A stretch of 64,000 nucleotides of DNA from Desarmillaria ectypa. Taxonomy: Eukaryota; Basidiomycota; Agaricomycetes; Agaricales; Physalacriaceae. Below the pieces are notes generated by a model, which did no database searches, had not been told where the DNA came from, and saw nothing but the letters and a program-made list of their open reading frames with translations. The stretch covers positions 1,860,001 to 1,924,000 of the forward strand of contig JAUDYN010000010.1 in the NCBI GenBank assembly GCA_030407005.1. The letters run 5' to 3'. The first letter of the stretch is position 1, and every line of letters begins with the position of its first letter. Of this stretch, positions 46,225 to 59,170 are shown piece by piece. Both the position numbers and the translations under genes were made by a program.

Positions 46225-47215
46225 CAGATAAAAAATATGCTGGACCATTGTGGTAGTATGAGTTGCCTCACTTGTAGACTCAACATCTCAGGCTGGCTGA
46301 CTTGTACTTCTTTTTTAGGTTTGCTATGTCTCTTTCCTCTTTTCCACTACCATCTACTTCAAATTACTGCTGTTTCTTCTCTACAGGTACACCCTCTCTC
46401 TACCTGTGATGATGCATAGCTCCAGGATCGAGGAGCATGCATACCAACATTTCTGCCTTAGGACAACAAGGCTCAACATCTCGATACCAATATTGAGGTA
46501 GCTCACCTCACTGACAATTGAGCTATCTCAAGCAATGGTGGAAGGATTGGCATGGGTCATATGGGTGTTGCATGCTAATACCAGTTCGTTACTTTTTTCT
46601 AAATTCGCTTATTTCTCTCTCTAGCTTTGTTCCATCACCATTCCCCTCCCTACCCTATCTGATGCAAAGACCAATGCCGATGGCGGACGACACTTTCTCG
46701 GAACATGCTTGGGGTTGAGATAGGATGGCTTGTGCCACCGTTCGTATGCTGAGTGGGGCAGCGAGCTCTCCCTATGCCATATTTGCACGTATCCTGGTTG
46801 GTTAAGTCTTGCTTAAGGCCGAGGTAATTGAGCTATGATAGTCTACTTCATCTGATATGTTTAAATTTTAGATACTTTTATTTATCTTTCCCTATTACCT
46901 ATGGGCTCTGGCGACGCGAGAGTATGCGTGCGGCTACCCCTTTTTTGCCGTTTGTATCCGATTGACAAGACAATTTGAATTTACCTTCTTTTCCTTTTCT
47001 CCATGAGCACCGAGCCATTGAGCGAGCTGAGCACATTTTCATTGAGCCTACGTAAGTGATTCCTATTGCCCTCTATACTGATTCATCTCTAGATACATTC
47101 TGTATCAATAACCAACCAAAATATCGCCCACACCCAGCCGATCTGCTAACGACTCATGTCTTCGCACAATTGTCTACGTCCACATCGACGTATATTGCGA
47201 CACCGTGGTCACCAC
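46225..47215. repeat. Inverted repeat 3, CpG-retaining arm
   Basis: Reverse-complement partner of 22385-23350. From about 46430 onward it keeps CpG where the partner has TpG or CpA. The first ~200 bases are CpG-poor in both. It contains the start of the two-exon ORF at 47003. Confidence 0.8.
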
Positions 47216-47247
47216 AACCCTCGGCAATTTTTTTCCCAATCTGCTGA
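47003..47247 (+). CDS. Small two-exon ORF, 67 residues, unknown
   Basis: ATG at 47003 opens MSTEPLSELSTFSLSL. A donor GTAAGT at 47052 and acceptor CTCTAG at 47092 join it to a second exon rich in Pro/Thr/Ser that ends at 47247. Start, donor and frame suit a real transcript, but no family is recognised and the protein is short; it may be the 5' end of a lost gene. The decayed partner near 22500 lacks both the ATG and the GT donor. Confidence 0.3.
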
Positions 47248-49464
47248 TGATGATGTGTTGAGATAAGCGGTAATTCTCCAGCCGCTCAGCTGGATATAGC
47301 AGGGAACCCTCGCAAACCGGCGAGGGTTATCATTGTTCGTCTAGCTATTTATCTACATTGTACACCTATTAGAAGTAATACTACGTAGTAAACAAGGCCG
47401 AGGAGAAGAGCAAGCTTTCTTGCCTGACAAGCGAAGATCCCGATACCAATTGCGCTGCGATGCGCGACACTTGATACTCCAACATGATGGAAGAGGTGGC
47501 CTTTCTACACAACACACTGTCATGAAACCGATCTGAGGATGTATCATATCTGCTGTAGATCTGTTAATCTTGCATTCACATCACAATCAAGGCTTGGATG
47601 TTGGACTGGCATATATGTGTCATGCATGCTCTCTCTGGTAATGTCTCAGCTTCATAATACCGATGCGCGGCCAGCCTCTTGGCGCCTGCCCCTATGTTGC
47701 TCGAAGCACCCCGAGTTAAGCATCTGGGGTACTAGCAACTTTTGAAGATAATTCAGGTAGCGGTGATGAATCTATGTCCAATGAAATTTGATGTGAAGTT
47801 CGCGATGATGGAGGCAGCGGGAAAGTCGACTTCATTCTAGAACCATGTTTGTTCTCGGGCTGACAACGGGTGGCCAACACATGGCGATAAGTATGATATT
47901 AAAATATTACTATGCGATGGATTAGATCCTGCCGGTATAGCAGGAAAAAGAAGTGTTCTGGTTGGTATTACACATCTTTCTCGATATCCTTGACAATCTC
48001 CCGGCCTTCCCGCAACGATGTGCTTGTGCTGAAAGGGCGTCAGTTTGAATTCCATATGAAAGCGGAATGAGGAGAATCGAACCACATCTCGGAGCTGTGT
48101 ATGAATTACGAAGGTGAATTTCGTACGTGCAGTAAATCCGGTCCTTTCTTTGAATATTGAATATTGAATGACAATCGACCATGCTATTCAAATCTGGGAT
48201 CTTCTACTGAAAAAAAAAATAAATTAGGATTGGACACAGCTATAAATACTGCGAAATTGACTCACGGTGCCCAGATCTTGGCAGCGAGTGAGATTGAACT
48301 GGCTATGAAATTACGATGAGGGCATTGTAACAATACAAAGAGGCAGTTATTGCACTGTGTTCCTCAATGCTCGAATAAATTTGTGCAGCAACCTCGGAAG
48401 CATGGGCTTCTGGTCTTCTATAGACCGCAACCTCCAAGCAGACCCGCGTGACAGAACGCTCTAGTGACAAGCCATAGACAGGTAAAGTGCCAAAGCCATC
48501 CAGGAGTGAGAAGCAAAGAGAATATGGGTGGCTCGACGTTGTAGAGAGGTTAAGAAACGGCTGGGGGAGTAATCATCGCTGTTTGGTACGTCAAAATCAT
48601 GATGGCCTTGGTAGTAGGATATTAACCAAGATGCCAACGGCTTCTACCATTCTTGTTGCGTCGTGAATTCTCTTTAGGCCCTTGCTTCCATATCACCCCA
48701 ATCTTCAGGTACAGTGCATTTATAAAATGTCAGGGATATACATCATTAGTATTTATATAATATTTTGCGCATAATCATACATCGCCAGCAAGAGGCTTGT
48801 ATATTTTATCCTTCTCGTTATTAGCCTGAAGGTAATAAGCTTCACGTCTATATCAAAGTGTGAAAATTTTGTATACTTACCGTTGGAGTGTACGCTGGAA
48901 GAGGGGGATCACTGACATCTTCGGTGTCAATCAGAGTCACTGGAAAGAAATAGGACTGACCATACTTTCCTTACTATCTGTATCTCCGCTATCCTTACTG
49001 TCTTTGTCGCGAAAAAGGTCGACGGAGTTTCCACATCCTGTTCTGTATCATGAGCATGACATGCCTGCTACGAGCAACGACGGATTAACGAGGGTAAACA
49101 AGGAGAACGTCCTTGCGCCTACCTCCAATGCTTGATATCGACTTCTTCCTCTTTGTCTCACAGGAAATCCCTTCGTCGTCAACAGTGAGGATAATCTCTT
49201 CTATATTAGGTGATGTGTGGTTAAAATGCGGGGACCAAGTAGAAGTGCAGGGTCGTGCATCGTCAGAGTCGGAGGAATCCGTTCGGGTCTTGCATATGTT
49301 GTACAGTACGCCTAGGCTTCGTTGAATAACCGTGTTGCTCTGAGTTGTCCGCTATTCAAATAAATATTCCCTTTGTCCTCCTGGTCGCACCTCATCGTTT
49401 TTATCACCTAGCGTGCACTATAACAGACTTTGATGCGCGTGTTTTGATTCTCCTTCGAGTGGTC
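47248..49464. other. Mosaic of dispersed repeats, no recognised gene
   Basis: Bases about 47600-48190 are the reverse complement of about 59825-60400 (shared CAGATGCTTAACT, GGATATCGAGAAAG-type and AATATTGAATATTGAAT runs). Bases about 48950-49290 match 58200-58300 plus 58990-59160, which are split there by about 690 bases. A minus-strand frame in both copies reads ILTVDDEGISCE. The 340 bases before 48950 and the last 170 hold nothing recognisable. Confidence 0.5.
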
Positions 49465-49703
49465 GTTTCGCAATATGGACAGCTTGGCACTGTTTTCTAG
49501 GTATGCTGATGGGCTGAGATATCGCACTTGTCCCATTTGACAGCCAAGTGCACACATCACAGCAGAAGGAGAGAGCAAAAGATTTTCAGGATATCTAATT
49601 ACATCCGGACAGAGAAGGATGGTTAAATATCAGAGCCATAAAACAAAAAGAAGTCCAAATCAATAAATTCAAGTACGACACATGTCTACAGAAACTAAGT
49701 GTC

Positions 49704-52377
49704 TTAAAGGTCTGCTTCGGCCGTGGCATCGTATACGGGGCAGAGTTGGTCCCATTGATCTGCCGGGTTACGAAGTCAGGGTGATGCCCACTTACAGGGA
49801 AGAAGAGAAGAATAAGACATACCGGGCGGGTGGATGGTGGAGTTCACACTGTCTGTACCTTCAGCAAAAATAATCCCGAATCCACTACCAGAGAATTCAT
49901 CAGCAATTCAGCCAAGCAGGTAATATAAGAGGACGCACGCCGGAACGTGCCATTCAATGTGGCTACAGACAGATGTTAGCTCATTATCAATGTAAAGCGG
50001 TAGAGGGCAACCTACCAGTGAAGGAACCATGGTCCAGGATTATCGGTGACGAATCGGATAGTAACATTGTCGCCCGTCGTACCGATGTTGACGACGTCCC
50101 GTTTCACAGGATTCTCGTAGTTGTACACGGTACTACCAGCGCTTCGGACGACAGAGAAGGCATGCTAGTCATGATAAATTCATGAGAATGAACAGCCAAC
50201 AAGACTTGAAAGAGAACATACGCCGTGCAAATGGAACGGATGCTGGTATTGATAAGATGAGTATGAGATAACACAGCGCATAAAGTATGAAATTACTCAC
50301 CCCTCCGCCAACGACACCACCTGGCATAGATATTTCGATTGTAGAATTCAACGGAAGAGGGTAGACAGAGCCCTCGGGAAGGAGGTCATTAGCATTCTGG
50401 GAACCGCTCAAAATTTGCAAAAGGATTGGAGTTGTTGGTGAAACGAATGAGACGCCGTTGATTGTGAACTTTCTATCGCTTGTCTGTATGTCCAGAATGA
50501 GAAAGGATGGCAAGATGAAATGAAGTGAAGGCATACAAAAGCGAACGCTAGATTCATCGCCACGTCGACGCCTCCGATTTCGGGGGATCCTGGCTGTAGA
50601 AGATTTAGACCATGGCGTGCGCTAGTTAAAGTATGCGGAACATACAGCTCCTGGGTTTTCAAGCGGCTTTCAGAAGACGTTCGTCAGTTTCGGTGCGAAT
50701 ATTACATAAATTTGTAGAACTTACCGCCAACTGGGTCTCATTCATCTTCAATACACTCGTAAAAGTCGCAGCATCGGGCTCTACATCAGCGGCACCGTCG
50801 TATCGGAGGATCGCAGAATTGATACCACCTTCGAAACCCTGCGTACCAACACCGGGATTCGCACGGATCCCTTAAGATGTCGGTGTCAAGGAATGGTTTA
50901 TGATAGCGAGAAAGGATAGACATACAGTAGTTACCAATTTCCTGGTCCGCGTTCAACTGGGACATATATCAGTAACTGTGCGAATCTTCTAAGGAGAAGC
51001 TGAAACAGACGACAAAAGAGTATCGTTGACCTAAAGAGGACGGAGAGGGAAGACATGTTAGCTCGTCTTCATCCCCAGAAGATGATGACGATGAACATAC
51101 CAGCAAAGATCTGGATTTCATCTACAGTGTACGGAACGTGGTTTATGCTATCGACTTCGATAATAGTCCTGACCATCACTGGTAAACAAAAGAACCATCA
51201 AAGAGGAGCAAAAAAGGCGGGTAATCACATTGTGTGGTTATCGATAGTGACGGTGAATGCCGCGTCACACCCGATGTTCATCATCCGGATGCGATACCTA
51301 CATTGTACCCATCAGAGGGACATTGAAAGATGCACAAAGAATACACGTACCGTGTTCCCTTCGTGACTTTCACGACAGCTAAATCGTGTGTGGGATTTCC
51401 ACTCCATCTAAGTCTCTAATTAATATCCTCTGCGAGATTCCGAAGATGAAATTTCCATACCGTCCGACGCCGTTGATAAGTGTAGCATCTGGAGCGCTAC
51501 ATGTTGATCATTAGTTACACTGTCCACATGATATAGGAGAGAAATAATGTTACGGGAAAGTTAATTGTTTGGCAGGTGTATGGTACCAGTCCGATAACGT
51601 CAAGATGCTAGTAGTGTCTGTGGCAGAGTCATGCTGTAATACAAGCAAGAAGGCATGCCAACTCACCATCATCGACATCATACAGGTGAGCATGTGGATC
51701 ATCGGGGTCGTAGATGATCAAAGGTCCTCGAAGCCCGTCACAATATTGGGTAGCTAGAGCGATCGTTATTATCCTCCAGAGCAGATGTAATGAAGAAAGA
51801 ACGTTCGTACACAGATGAGAGTGGTACCAGAACGTTCCAGCTTGGCCAGCAGAATCAAAAGTGTAGAGAAAAGAGTCGTCTTTCGCTATCGGGCACTGGT
51901 TCGATTCTGATGAGTAAGAATGTACAACGGAATCCATTACTCCATATTACCTGGCTCACAAAAGCAGACCCGTCTACCCACACATTGTCCCTCTGGAAAA
52001 GGCCGTGCCAGTGCTGGAGAAAGACATTGAGATGCGGAGATCGTGTATCAGAGAACCAACGTACGATAGACGTGCTCTGCAGAATAGTGTCGTTGTCGAG
52101 CTGGTTGATGACATTGATTTTGAATATGTCTCCCTGAACAGAACACTCATAAACGGCATTGTGGACGGGCAGCTGAGAGAACAACCTTGGAACCTGTGAT
52201 GAGCGCGCTATCTATCTGCGAGTTCGCCAATGCAGCGAGGCGTTCAAAGCCATCGGGGCTGACATTTCCATTGGAGACGACGAGGTCTCCGACAGGACCG
52301 ATCGTTCCCTGTCGTTGGCCGCGAGAGCCAGGGAGAACGAGAGTCAGAGCGAGCAGAGGAAGGAGTGCAAAAGCCAT
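49704..52377 (-). CDS. Laccase, third diverged copy
   Basis: Same gene architecture as the palindrome laccases. The secreted start [17 protein letters not shown], an HWHGLFQ exon, WYHSHL, HPFHLHGH and [12 protein letters not shown] (Phe axial residue) are all readable, with splice sites in the same places. The stop gives the same ...ADL end. I checked the copper blocks and several junctions but not every intron, so integrity is likely rather than proven. Exons 2 and 3 differ from the arm copy at about 13 of 132 bases. A TATAAA box lies on the minus strand at 52414-52419. It lies in the same orientation as the left-arm gene. Confidence 0.85.
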
Positions 52378-53772
52378 GTCGACCTGCAGAGCAAGACAGT
52401 CCTTTGCACTCGCTTTATAGGTTCGTCGAAACGAGTATTAGTGCCGAGACTCGGATGAGAACTTCACGCACTCTCCATTGAGCATCCTAGGACGTGATGT
52501 TCATGACGCTAGCGCTAGGCACATTTAGATATCCGTTAGTAAATAGGAGAACAATGTGCCGTCGTACCTCTCTGGACCTCGTAGGGGATATGGTTCCCAT
52601 AAAAATGCCTCAAGTACGTCACAACGAAACGCGGGTGGTCCGGGGTAATTGTATTGCAATGGAATAATCAGGAACTAAGATGATGCCCGCACCTTTACAT
52701 TATTAATCCCGTGAAACCTAGATTGCACCTTTTGTGCTTTCAAGTCACTTGTTTTGCGGTAAGAATGAGAATAAGGATGAGACAAGTTCAAGTTTATTGG
52801 TGGCCAGAGATAAAACTCGTTAACATTATCAGAGTCAAATTGACATCGTCAGTGTCGGTACGAGTCGTTCCAACTTCTGTCAGAGTTATATTCTGAAATT
52901 TGTAACCAAGAAATTACGAACAGAATGATCCATGAATACACATGTTACCCTGTGGTATTCGTGTTCTCGCGCTGAAATGGGTGTCGGTTCCGATGCGGGC
53001 TTCTGGTCACCGACGGGAATGCTCGGAAGACGCATTTATCGCTCCGGCGACTATAGTATCAGATTACCCAAGACGAATCGAGAAACAGTGACCAGGATGA
53101 GCGCTTAAGTGGTTGTTCCAGATATGAGAGAAGGATATAAGCATTCTAGATAATACAGTCAGCAAATAAAACAGGAAGCAGTGCAGGTATCACAATGCTT
53201 AAGTCCGAAATGTTTTCAATGTTGCGCATGCACATTGAACACACCAATCAGGAGAATTCTCTCTGCTCTGGTTGCAGAATCCCGCGTACATCGTGAAAAC
53301 CTAAACCTCGCCCATTTAGCTGGAAAATTAGCATACATGACAGCCTTGACGATGGTTCTGCGTCGAAGTCGTCGCCCCAGGTTTGGGTTTGAACAGAAAG
53401 GCTGAAATCTAGAATTTTGCGGAAGAATTGGCTCAGAGGACCCGTTCACGCGTAACAGGTGAGTAATAACAAGTGAGTAATACTCAGGCCTGGTATGAGA
53501 AACATCGGTGCAGTCCACCATGACAGTGGCTAGCCAGCCGCGAATGGCCGTCATTGATGAGCCATTTCTGCCGGGGAGCGGATATAGCGGTGGGAAATCA
53601 ATTCATGTTTCGAACAAATGATATGAACCTCATGATAAAATATAACGGGCCGGGACTTGTAATAGATGAGTGCTGAGCGCTGAGGGGAAGGTCGCGCGTG
53701 GCTTCCGTCGCGTATGGGGACGGGAAGAAGGCATTATTTGCTCCTATCTTCTGATCGCTGAGGCCGCGTCAC

Positions 53773-54408
53773 TTATATAAGCAAACGCACATTCCTTTCG
53801 TTCCAAAATCATTCGCCGGTCCACCAATGGAAGTGTTTCAAGTGTCTGCTTCTGCCTTGCCGTCGAACTGCTAACAAACAACGAGAGATTTCTACAGAAC
53901 CTACATCAGACAGGAAGATGCGGTAGGGTGTTTTTATTCTAAACGGCGAATATCCTCCGCTGACAGAGCGAGATTCAGTAGAATGATGGAGCCTCGTAGT
54001 GGAAAGTGGAGTGAGTAAAATATATGTGAATTTACTAATAAACACTCGAGAAAGCTCTGTCCATCTTCCAAAAGGAACGATCAGACTAATACGACCCTCA
54101 TTCTTTTTACTGATGTCGGCTACTTACAAAGGCACGTTCATCGGAAGGGCAATATTGCCGCACGCCTGGCAATCTTGAGAAAACTTGGGGTACCCCAGCT
54201 CTGTGATAAATTGACAGTTAAGGAAACCCCTTCATTCACGGGGCTTTCCCCTTTTGCTGACGATTTACAGAAACACAAAGTTCACATACCCATTATTAGT
54301 GATACCCTTCTCACAATGGTGTCTCCCGTGAACTGTACACACTCCCCTGTCTTCTTAGTGACACTCTCTGATATTTACGTCGTTGAAAGGCATGCGCAGC
54401 ATTCATAG
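53773..54408 (+). ncRNA. Conserved TATA-led unit (third copy)
   Basis: Same TATATAA box, same ATG context, same splice-like signals and the same terminal open frame (54175-54408). That frame shows three base differences in 234 from the left-arm copy by eye. The product is unknown. Confidence 0.3.
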
Positions 54409-55520
54409 TTTTACGTACTACATATGCTGTACTTTTCTTTCGCAAAACAATTCAATTGTCAACAAGAGAGCATCGTGGTGGAAAGAGGGAGGCGACTCTC
54501 AACGTTGTGGTTTATCCATTGTAAAGCATTCCGTAGGGACTTATCAATGCCTACAGCCGTTCCGTGCCAACAGATGGCAACGTCATACTATCCGTATGTC
54601 AAGGCAAGCTACCGTCAGTTATATTTCATACAGGCAGTTAACGGTGCGACAAGAACCGTGGGCCGATCTACTGCCCTCGCTTGCGGTCCATGAGGAAATG
54701 TCAGTTAAATCTCACGAGTCAAGGTTTTCGATACCAAGGAGACTTGGTGTGGCTACATCCTTCGAACCAGAATGTATAGACTGCCCGTGGATGTGCTGGT
54801 GGGTCGGTATACCTATCCTAAAAAATATTCTAATACGATGAGCAGATCAAGCACAAAAAGGAGCCAGCCGTCGCCTGTATCTCTAACGCTTTCATCTCGT
54901 TTTAATCTTTAGTTTTACTGGGAGAAAGTGATGTGATTTATATATTTTCGTCCCTCATGCTAACTACGCTCTGTAGACAAACCCTGTTCCGATTGGTGAG
55001 TAGGCAATGACGCAACAGGTACCTGCTGACAAGAGGAACGCAAATACTGGCCTAGTTATGAGCATACGCACAACAGTAGCTATGCTATTCTGTCGTCCTG
55101 AATTCTAAGCGGACGTCCTCACAAACAAACTTCATACCTATTGCGCTTGCATTTCCGAGTCCTCTTATTGTATCCGCATTCTCGAAGATGTAACCGTCTC
55201 ACTAGGTCCAAGATGGAGAATGCGGTATAGCCGGTGATAGTCGCAGTTATAGCTACGAGCAAATGGAGAACTCTGGAAATCCCGCCCTAATGTACACGTG
55301 ATCATGGAGGAACCGGACCATGGCAACGCTCTCAACAACACTCGGAGCGCTTAGGATGGATAGACGTGATGAGAAATGCAAAGTACTCGCCAAGTCGTCG
55401 GGCTTGGAAACGAAGCGGAAGGACCATCGGGTATGCATCGGTGCATAAAATTGTAACCTTTTCACTTTAACCCACCTGCATGCCGTCACTGTGTGAATAA
55501 CATGTCTGAATACGTAACGC

Positions 55521-56047
55521 GTCCAACTGTCCCTGAAGCTATGAGCGTAATACTGTCCAGAAAATCGAGGTTACACTCCTCTATTTCAAACACAGGTCTG
55601 CTGAATGGATGGCTTAACACAAGTTATGCATCTATCCTAATTCCTGAAAATTCGAGACGCGGGCTAAATGTACGCACAGGTTATGATCCTCTTATCCAAC
55701 ACAAGTTTTCGGGTTACAAATTGTAGCTGTCATACAAGTATGGCTGCACACATGTAAGCAGGTGACCCAATTTCGCACAAGTTAGGAACGTGCTTTCCCG
55801 GCTTCTTTTCGTCATTGTCCGCGTGGAAATGCTGTATTTCGATTCACTCCGACTCCGACCGAGCTATTTCGCGGGGATCGCGCACATCTACCCGCAGGGT
55901 TGCACTATTTATAGGAATATCTCAAAAAATTGAAATGTGACGGTCCATCTGAGAATAACGAGCATGACATGCTCTCGGCTACACGGCAATATCCCGCAGA
56001 TCCAGCAATGTTGCTCGTTCACCATGAACACTTGCTAAACACCTCGA
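55521..56047. other. No recognised gene
   Basis: A short run GCGTAATACTGTCC.GAAAATCGAG (55547-55570) recurs near 61992 and 58030 as part of a dispersed module. Otherwise nothing is recognised. Confidence 0.35.
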
Positions 56048-58187
56048 ATGATTGAAGAAACATCAATATGGATATTTATAGATGATATCATATGCATCCT
56101 CTGTAATATATCAATCCGAGTTTGTAGCTTAGTCAATGAATGGATACTTATATTATCCATCCAAGATATCATGGCAGTAGACTTAGAAACATGTTTCACA
56201 TTTATTGCAGCCACCCAGACACTCGACGGGTATCTTGAACATCGTACAGATATCAGGAAGGGAGGAGGAAGGAAGTAGTTTTTATTAGTCATCGCTGCCC
56301 CTGAGAAGAAATGTCACGACGACCGTACTACAGCTAGATATCTACGAAGTGAACTTCATTGATGTTAGTGATACGAGGAAGATGACTAACTGCCACGGGA
56401 CTGAACCTACCCTATGCTCTGCCGCTTTGGTCAAGCCCCGTCACGATCACTCCCTCATGGCCTCAGCGATGGGAAGGTGAATTACATATACATCAAATAC
56501 TCAGCAAATTAACACAGAGGACACCAGTGACGACGAAAATTTGTGCACCATAAGTGAGGATGGATTCAACATGGGCACTATAAACAGATATATAAGTACG
56601 CGAGTGAATCTCGTCTATGTAACGTTTGATTGCAAAGGTGACATTACCAGACCCATAAGGCTTTCTTTGCGAGTTGGATTGAGTGCGAGCGGAAGATGTC
56701 CATTGCGGTATAACAGAAGACAATGCCTAGAAAATGCGTGTCATCCGTTCATTCAAGTGGTCTGCCCTGTAGGGGGATGGTGGGGATGATTCGGGGTCGC
56801 TTTCTTAATATCAATGCCTATAGGAGAAAGGTCACATCAGTACCAGGATGGTGGCGCGATCGTGTGCATGCGTAGGTTTCTTGTTTTTTTCGAAGTTAAT
56901 CAGTAACCTTTTTTGGCTTGCCTAAGGGCCAGTCGTTGCAGTGCATTTGAATACCGGCAGGTGAAGTTGACCATAGCACACTATCATCAGCACGCTCGAT
57001 GTTCAGGATGTGACGCTTTGCAAAGCGTACATCGCTAGGGTGAGGGCGAGGGCAGAAATCGGACCCAAAAAAGTCCCTGATGCTTAGTGATGTGCCGACA
57101 CCGGTGAGAATGCCAATATTGTATCCAAGCGATGTGGAGTACTCACTACCCATCTTGACACATTATCTCATTCCAGAGTTCATGGCAAGGAGCCAGTCAA
57201 ATAGGAGGCCAGCGGCTCCCCGTTTGTACATCACAACCCAGAGTGATGAGTGATCTGAAAGGAAGGCATTGGTCAGATATGGGAGAAAGACATACAGAGG
57301 CCGGCCTGAATCGAAAGCGGTCTCTATCGCTCAGTGCAGTATGAACAGGTTGTTTGGTACATGAAAGAAGACAGGGCTGCGAGAGGAAGTTAGGAAGAAG
57401 GAGGAAGTTCTAAAATAGGAACTCCTACTGCCATTCTCCTGAACCAAATAATGAGAAATAGTGTTTTTCTTGAAAAGAAAAGGGTATATGCAACTTATTT
57501 ATGTCGCAATGAGAGGATAAAACTTGCAAGAAATGGACTTGTAATGAAATTCAATGGTAGATCTTGCGTCGATCACGGATTCATGATTGAAACGTTGGGA
57601 CTGCAGTGAATCTGAGTAAAGAGAGGCAACTTTTGGATGAGAGGTAATAACTTGTGGTAGTCGTATGCATTAAGATGCATATTTTTGACATTTGTGCATT
57701 TCAAAGGATCATGACGTACCTTATGTTGTGCGTGAATGTGTCCTTGTTGTGAAAAACGGGGGATGAATAGATCAGTTCGTTCCCAGTTAGTACATGCGCG
57801 GTGTCAGGCCAATAGTATTGCGCTTGGCTGAGCTCTGAAAATGCATGCAGATGTACGCTACTGTACCTACTTATATACTAAATGCTAATTTACTCGAATC
57901 TTCTACAGCTTTCCTAATACTTCTCTCTTAATCAGCAAGTTCAGCATGATGCCGGATTGCCATCATCTCGGCTCAACTCTCAAATCCCAACAGTCCTAGG
58001 TAGTACCGGCGTGTGTATTCCCTTGCCCTGTCTCGATTTTCCGGATAGTATTACGCCCATATGAAACTACGCGTTGACTGCGCGTAAAATACGACTCGCT
58101 CTCAAGCTCGGAAGCCCGGTCCGACCTCTTTGGAGAGTATTTCCCCACAAGATTTCTCATGAATATAAATTCACCTAGAGAGACGAT
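56048..58187 (+). repeat. Left arm of inverted repeat 2
   Basis: Reverse complement of 61862-64000 (i pairs with about 120048-i). Translated frames match exactly. One base difference was seen near 58177. The window ends before the outer boundary. The homology stops at 58187, where the left side goes into sequence related to 48960 while the right side continues into sequence related to 10215-10415. An 85-residue open frame at 57153-56896 (minus) is not recognised. Confidence 0.93.
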
Positions 58188-58189
58188 CC

Positions 58190-59170
58190 TAGGAAGTAGG
58201 ACTGACTTTAATGACCTTACTATCTGTATCTCCGATATTCTTACTGTCTTTATCTTCACTCTCAGTCGTGAAAACGGTCGAAGACGTTTTCACATCCTCC
58301 TTTGGATCGCACTGCCTCTCAGCCTCTCGATGAAGCGCCTACGCTTCCTCAAAATTCCCTCGCAGAAATACAGTAAGAACAATATGCCAATGATACCTGA
58401 TGACAAGGGTCAGAAAAATGCCTCGGAAGCCTGTAAAAGCGTACAGCCAAAACTGATGCCACCTACTTTGGGTGAGATCTGTTTGCTATATCCATCCTCT
58501 GGTGACAGCTCTATTATCATAGGTCAAAACTGTGCACTAGGAGTGGATGCGAGGAGGGCGAGTACAGTGGGTAGGCACATGGTGGCAAGAAGGAAAGGAT
58601 TGTATTGCCCTTACGACAAGCGGGGTTCATGTCTCACATACTTGCGGATGTGGATGTAATACCGTACTGTAAGCTTGCTAGGCTCACAACAGGACTCCTC
58701 GACAATGCCTACAGGAACATAGGCACCGTCCTTATATACCGCCGCGGGACCAAATCAAACGATCAAGTATTTATAAGTAGCATAAATAAATACCGTAGAG
58801 TAGGCTTCCTTTTTCCTTCCTTCCCTTTTTCCCTCGATTGCCTCACTTACCAACGATACGCCTGACTTCCCTCTCAATAATATACCCCGTTCCCATTCTT
58901 TCGTCGTGATTTCGTGATTTCCCTAGTGAGACTGTCACTCTTTGTTAGGAGCAGTTTTCACATACTCGGTACATTAAGCCTATGATAGTGGGTCTGAGAT
59001 ACCTGCTACGAGCGACAACAGATAAATGAGGGTAGACAGAGAGAACGTCCTAGCACTTACCTCCAATGATAGCTATCGACCTCGCTTCTTGTTCGGTCTC
59101 TCACAGGAAATTCCTTCATCGTCGACAGTGAGGATAACCTCTTATATTTTGGTAGATATGCATGTGTAGC
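58190..59170 (-). pseudogene. Possible single-pass membrane protein gene, partial
   Basis: On the minus strand a block ILTVDDEGISCE near 59150 resembles the start of agaricomycete Ser-rich membrane proteins. MCLPTVLALLASTPSAQ starts at about 58580, with TATATAAGG upstream near 58735. A hydrophobic GIIGILFLLYF followed by RKRRR lies near 58390, and an acidic Ser/Thr-rich tail DSKNIGDTDSK near 58220. The order suggests ectodomain, membrane helix and cytoplasmic tail, but frames do not join cleanly. A shorter copy at 48950-49200 has a frameshift in the tail. Low confidence. Confidence 0.25.

Larger units (their letters stand above)
49465..55520 (+). repeat. Third, diverged copy of the laccase block
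   Basis: Homologous in the same orientation to about 4275-10095. It starts just where the decayed LTR ends in the left arm, and ends inside sequence that corresponds to the left part of the palindrome spacer. It contains the third laccase gene and the conserved TATA-led unit. There are several indels: about 80 bases lost near 53255, and about 340 extra near 54925-55270. The SOD, orphan and F-box-like genes are not included. Confidence 0.9.

Noticed and set aside
22385..47215. Long terminal inverted repeats of a single 25 kb DNA transposon
   Set aside because: The arms do not flank a coherent element. The interior is nested LTR elements, no target duplication was found, and the transposase remnant lies near one arm only.
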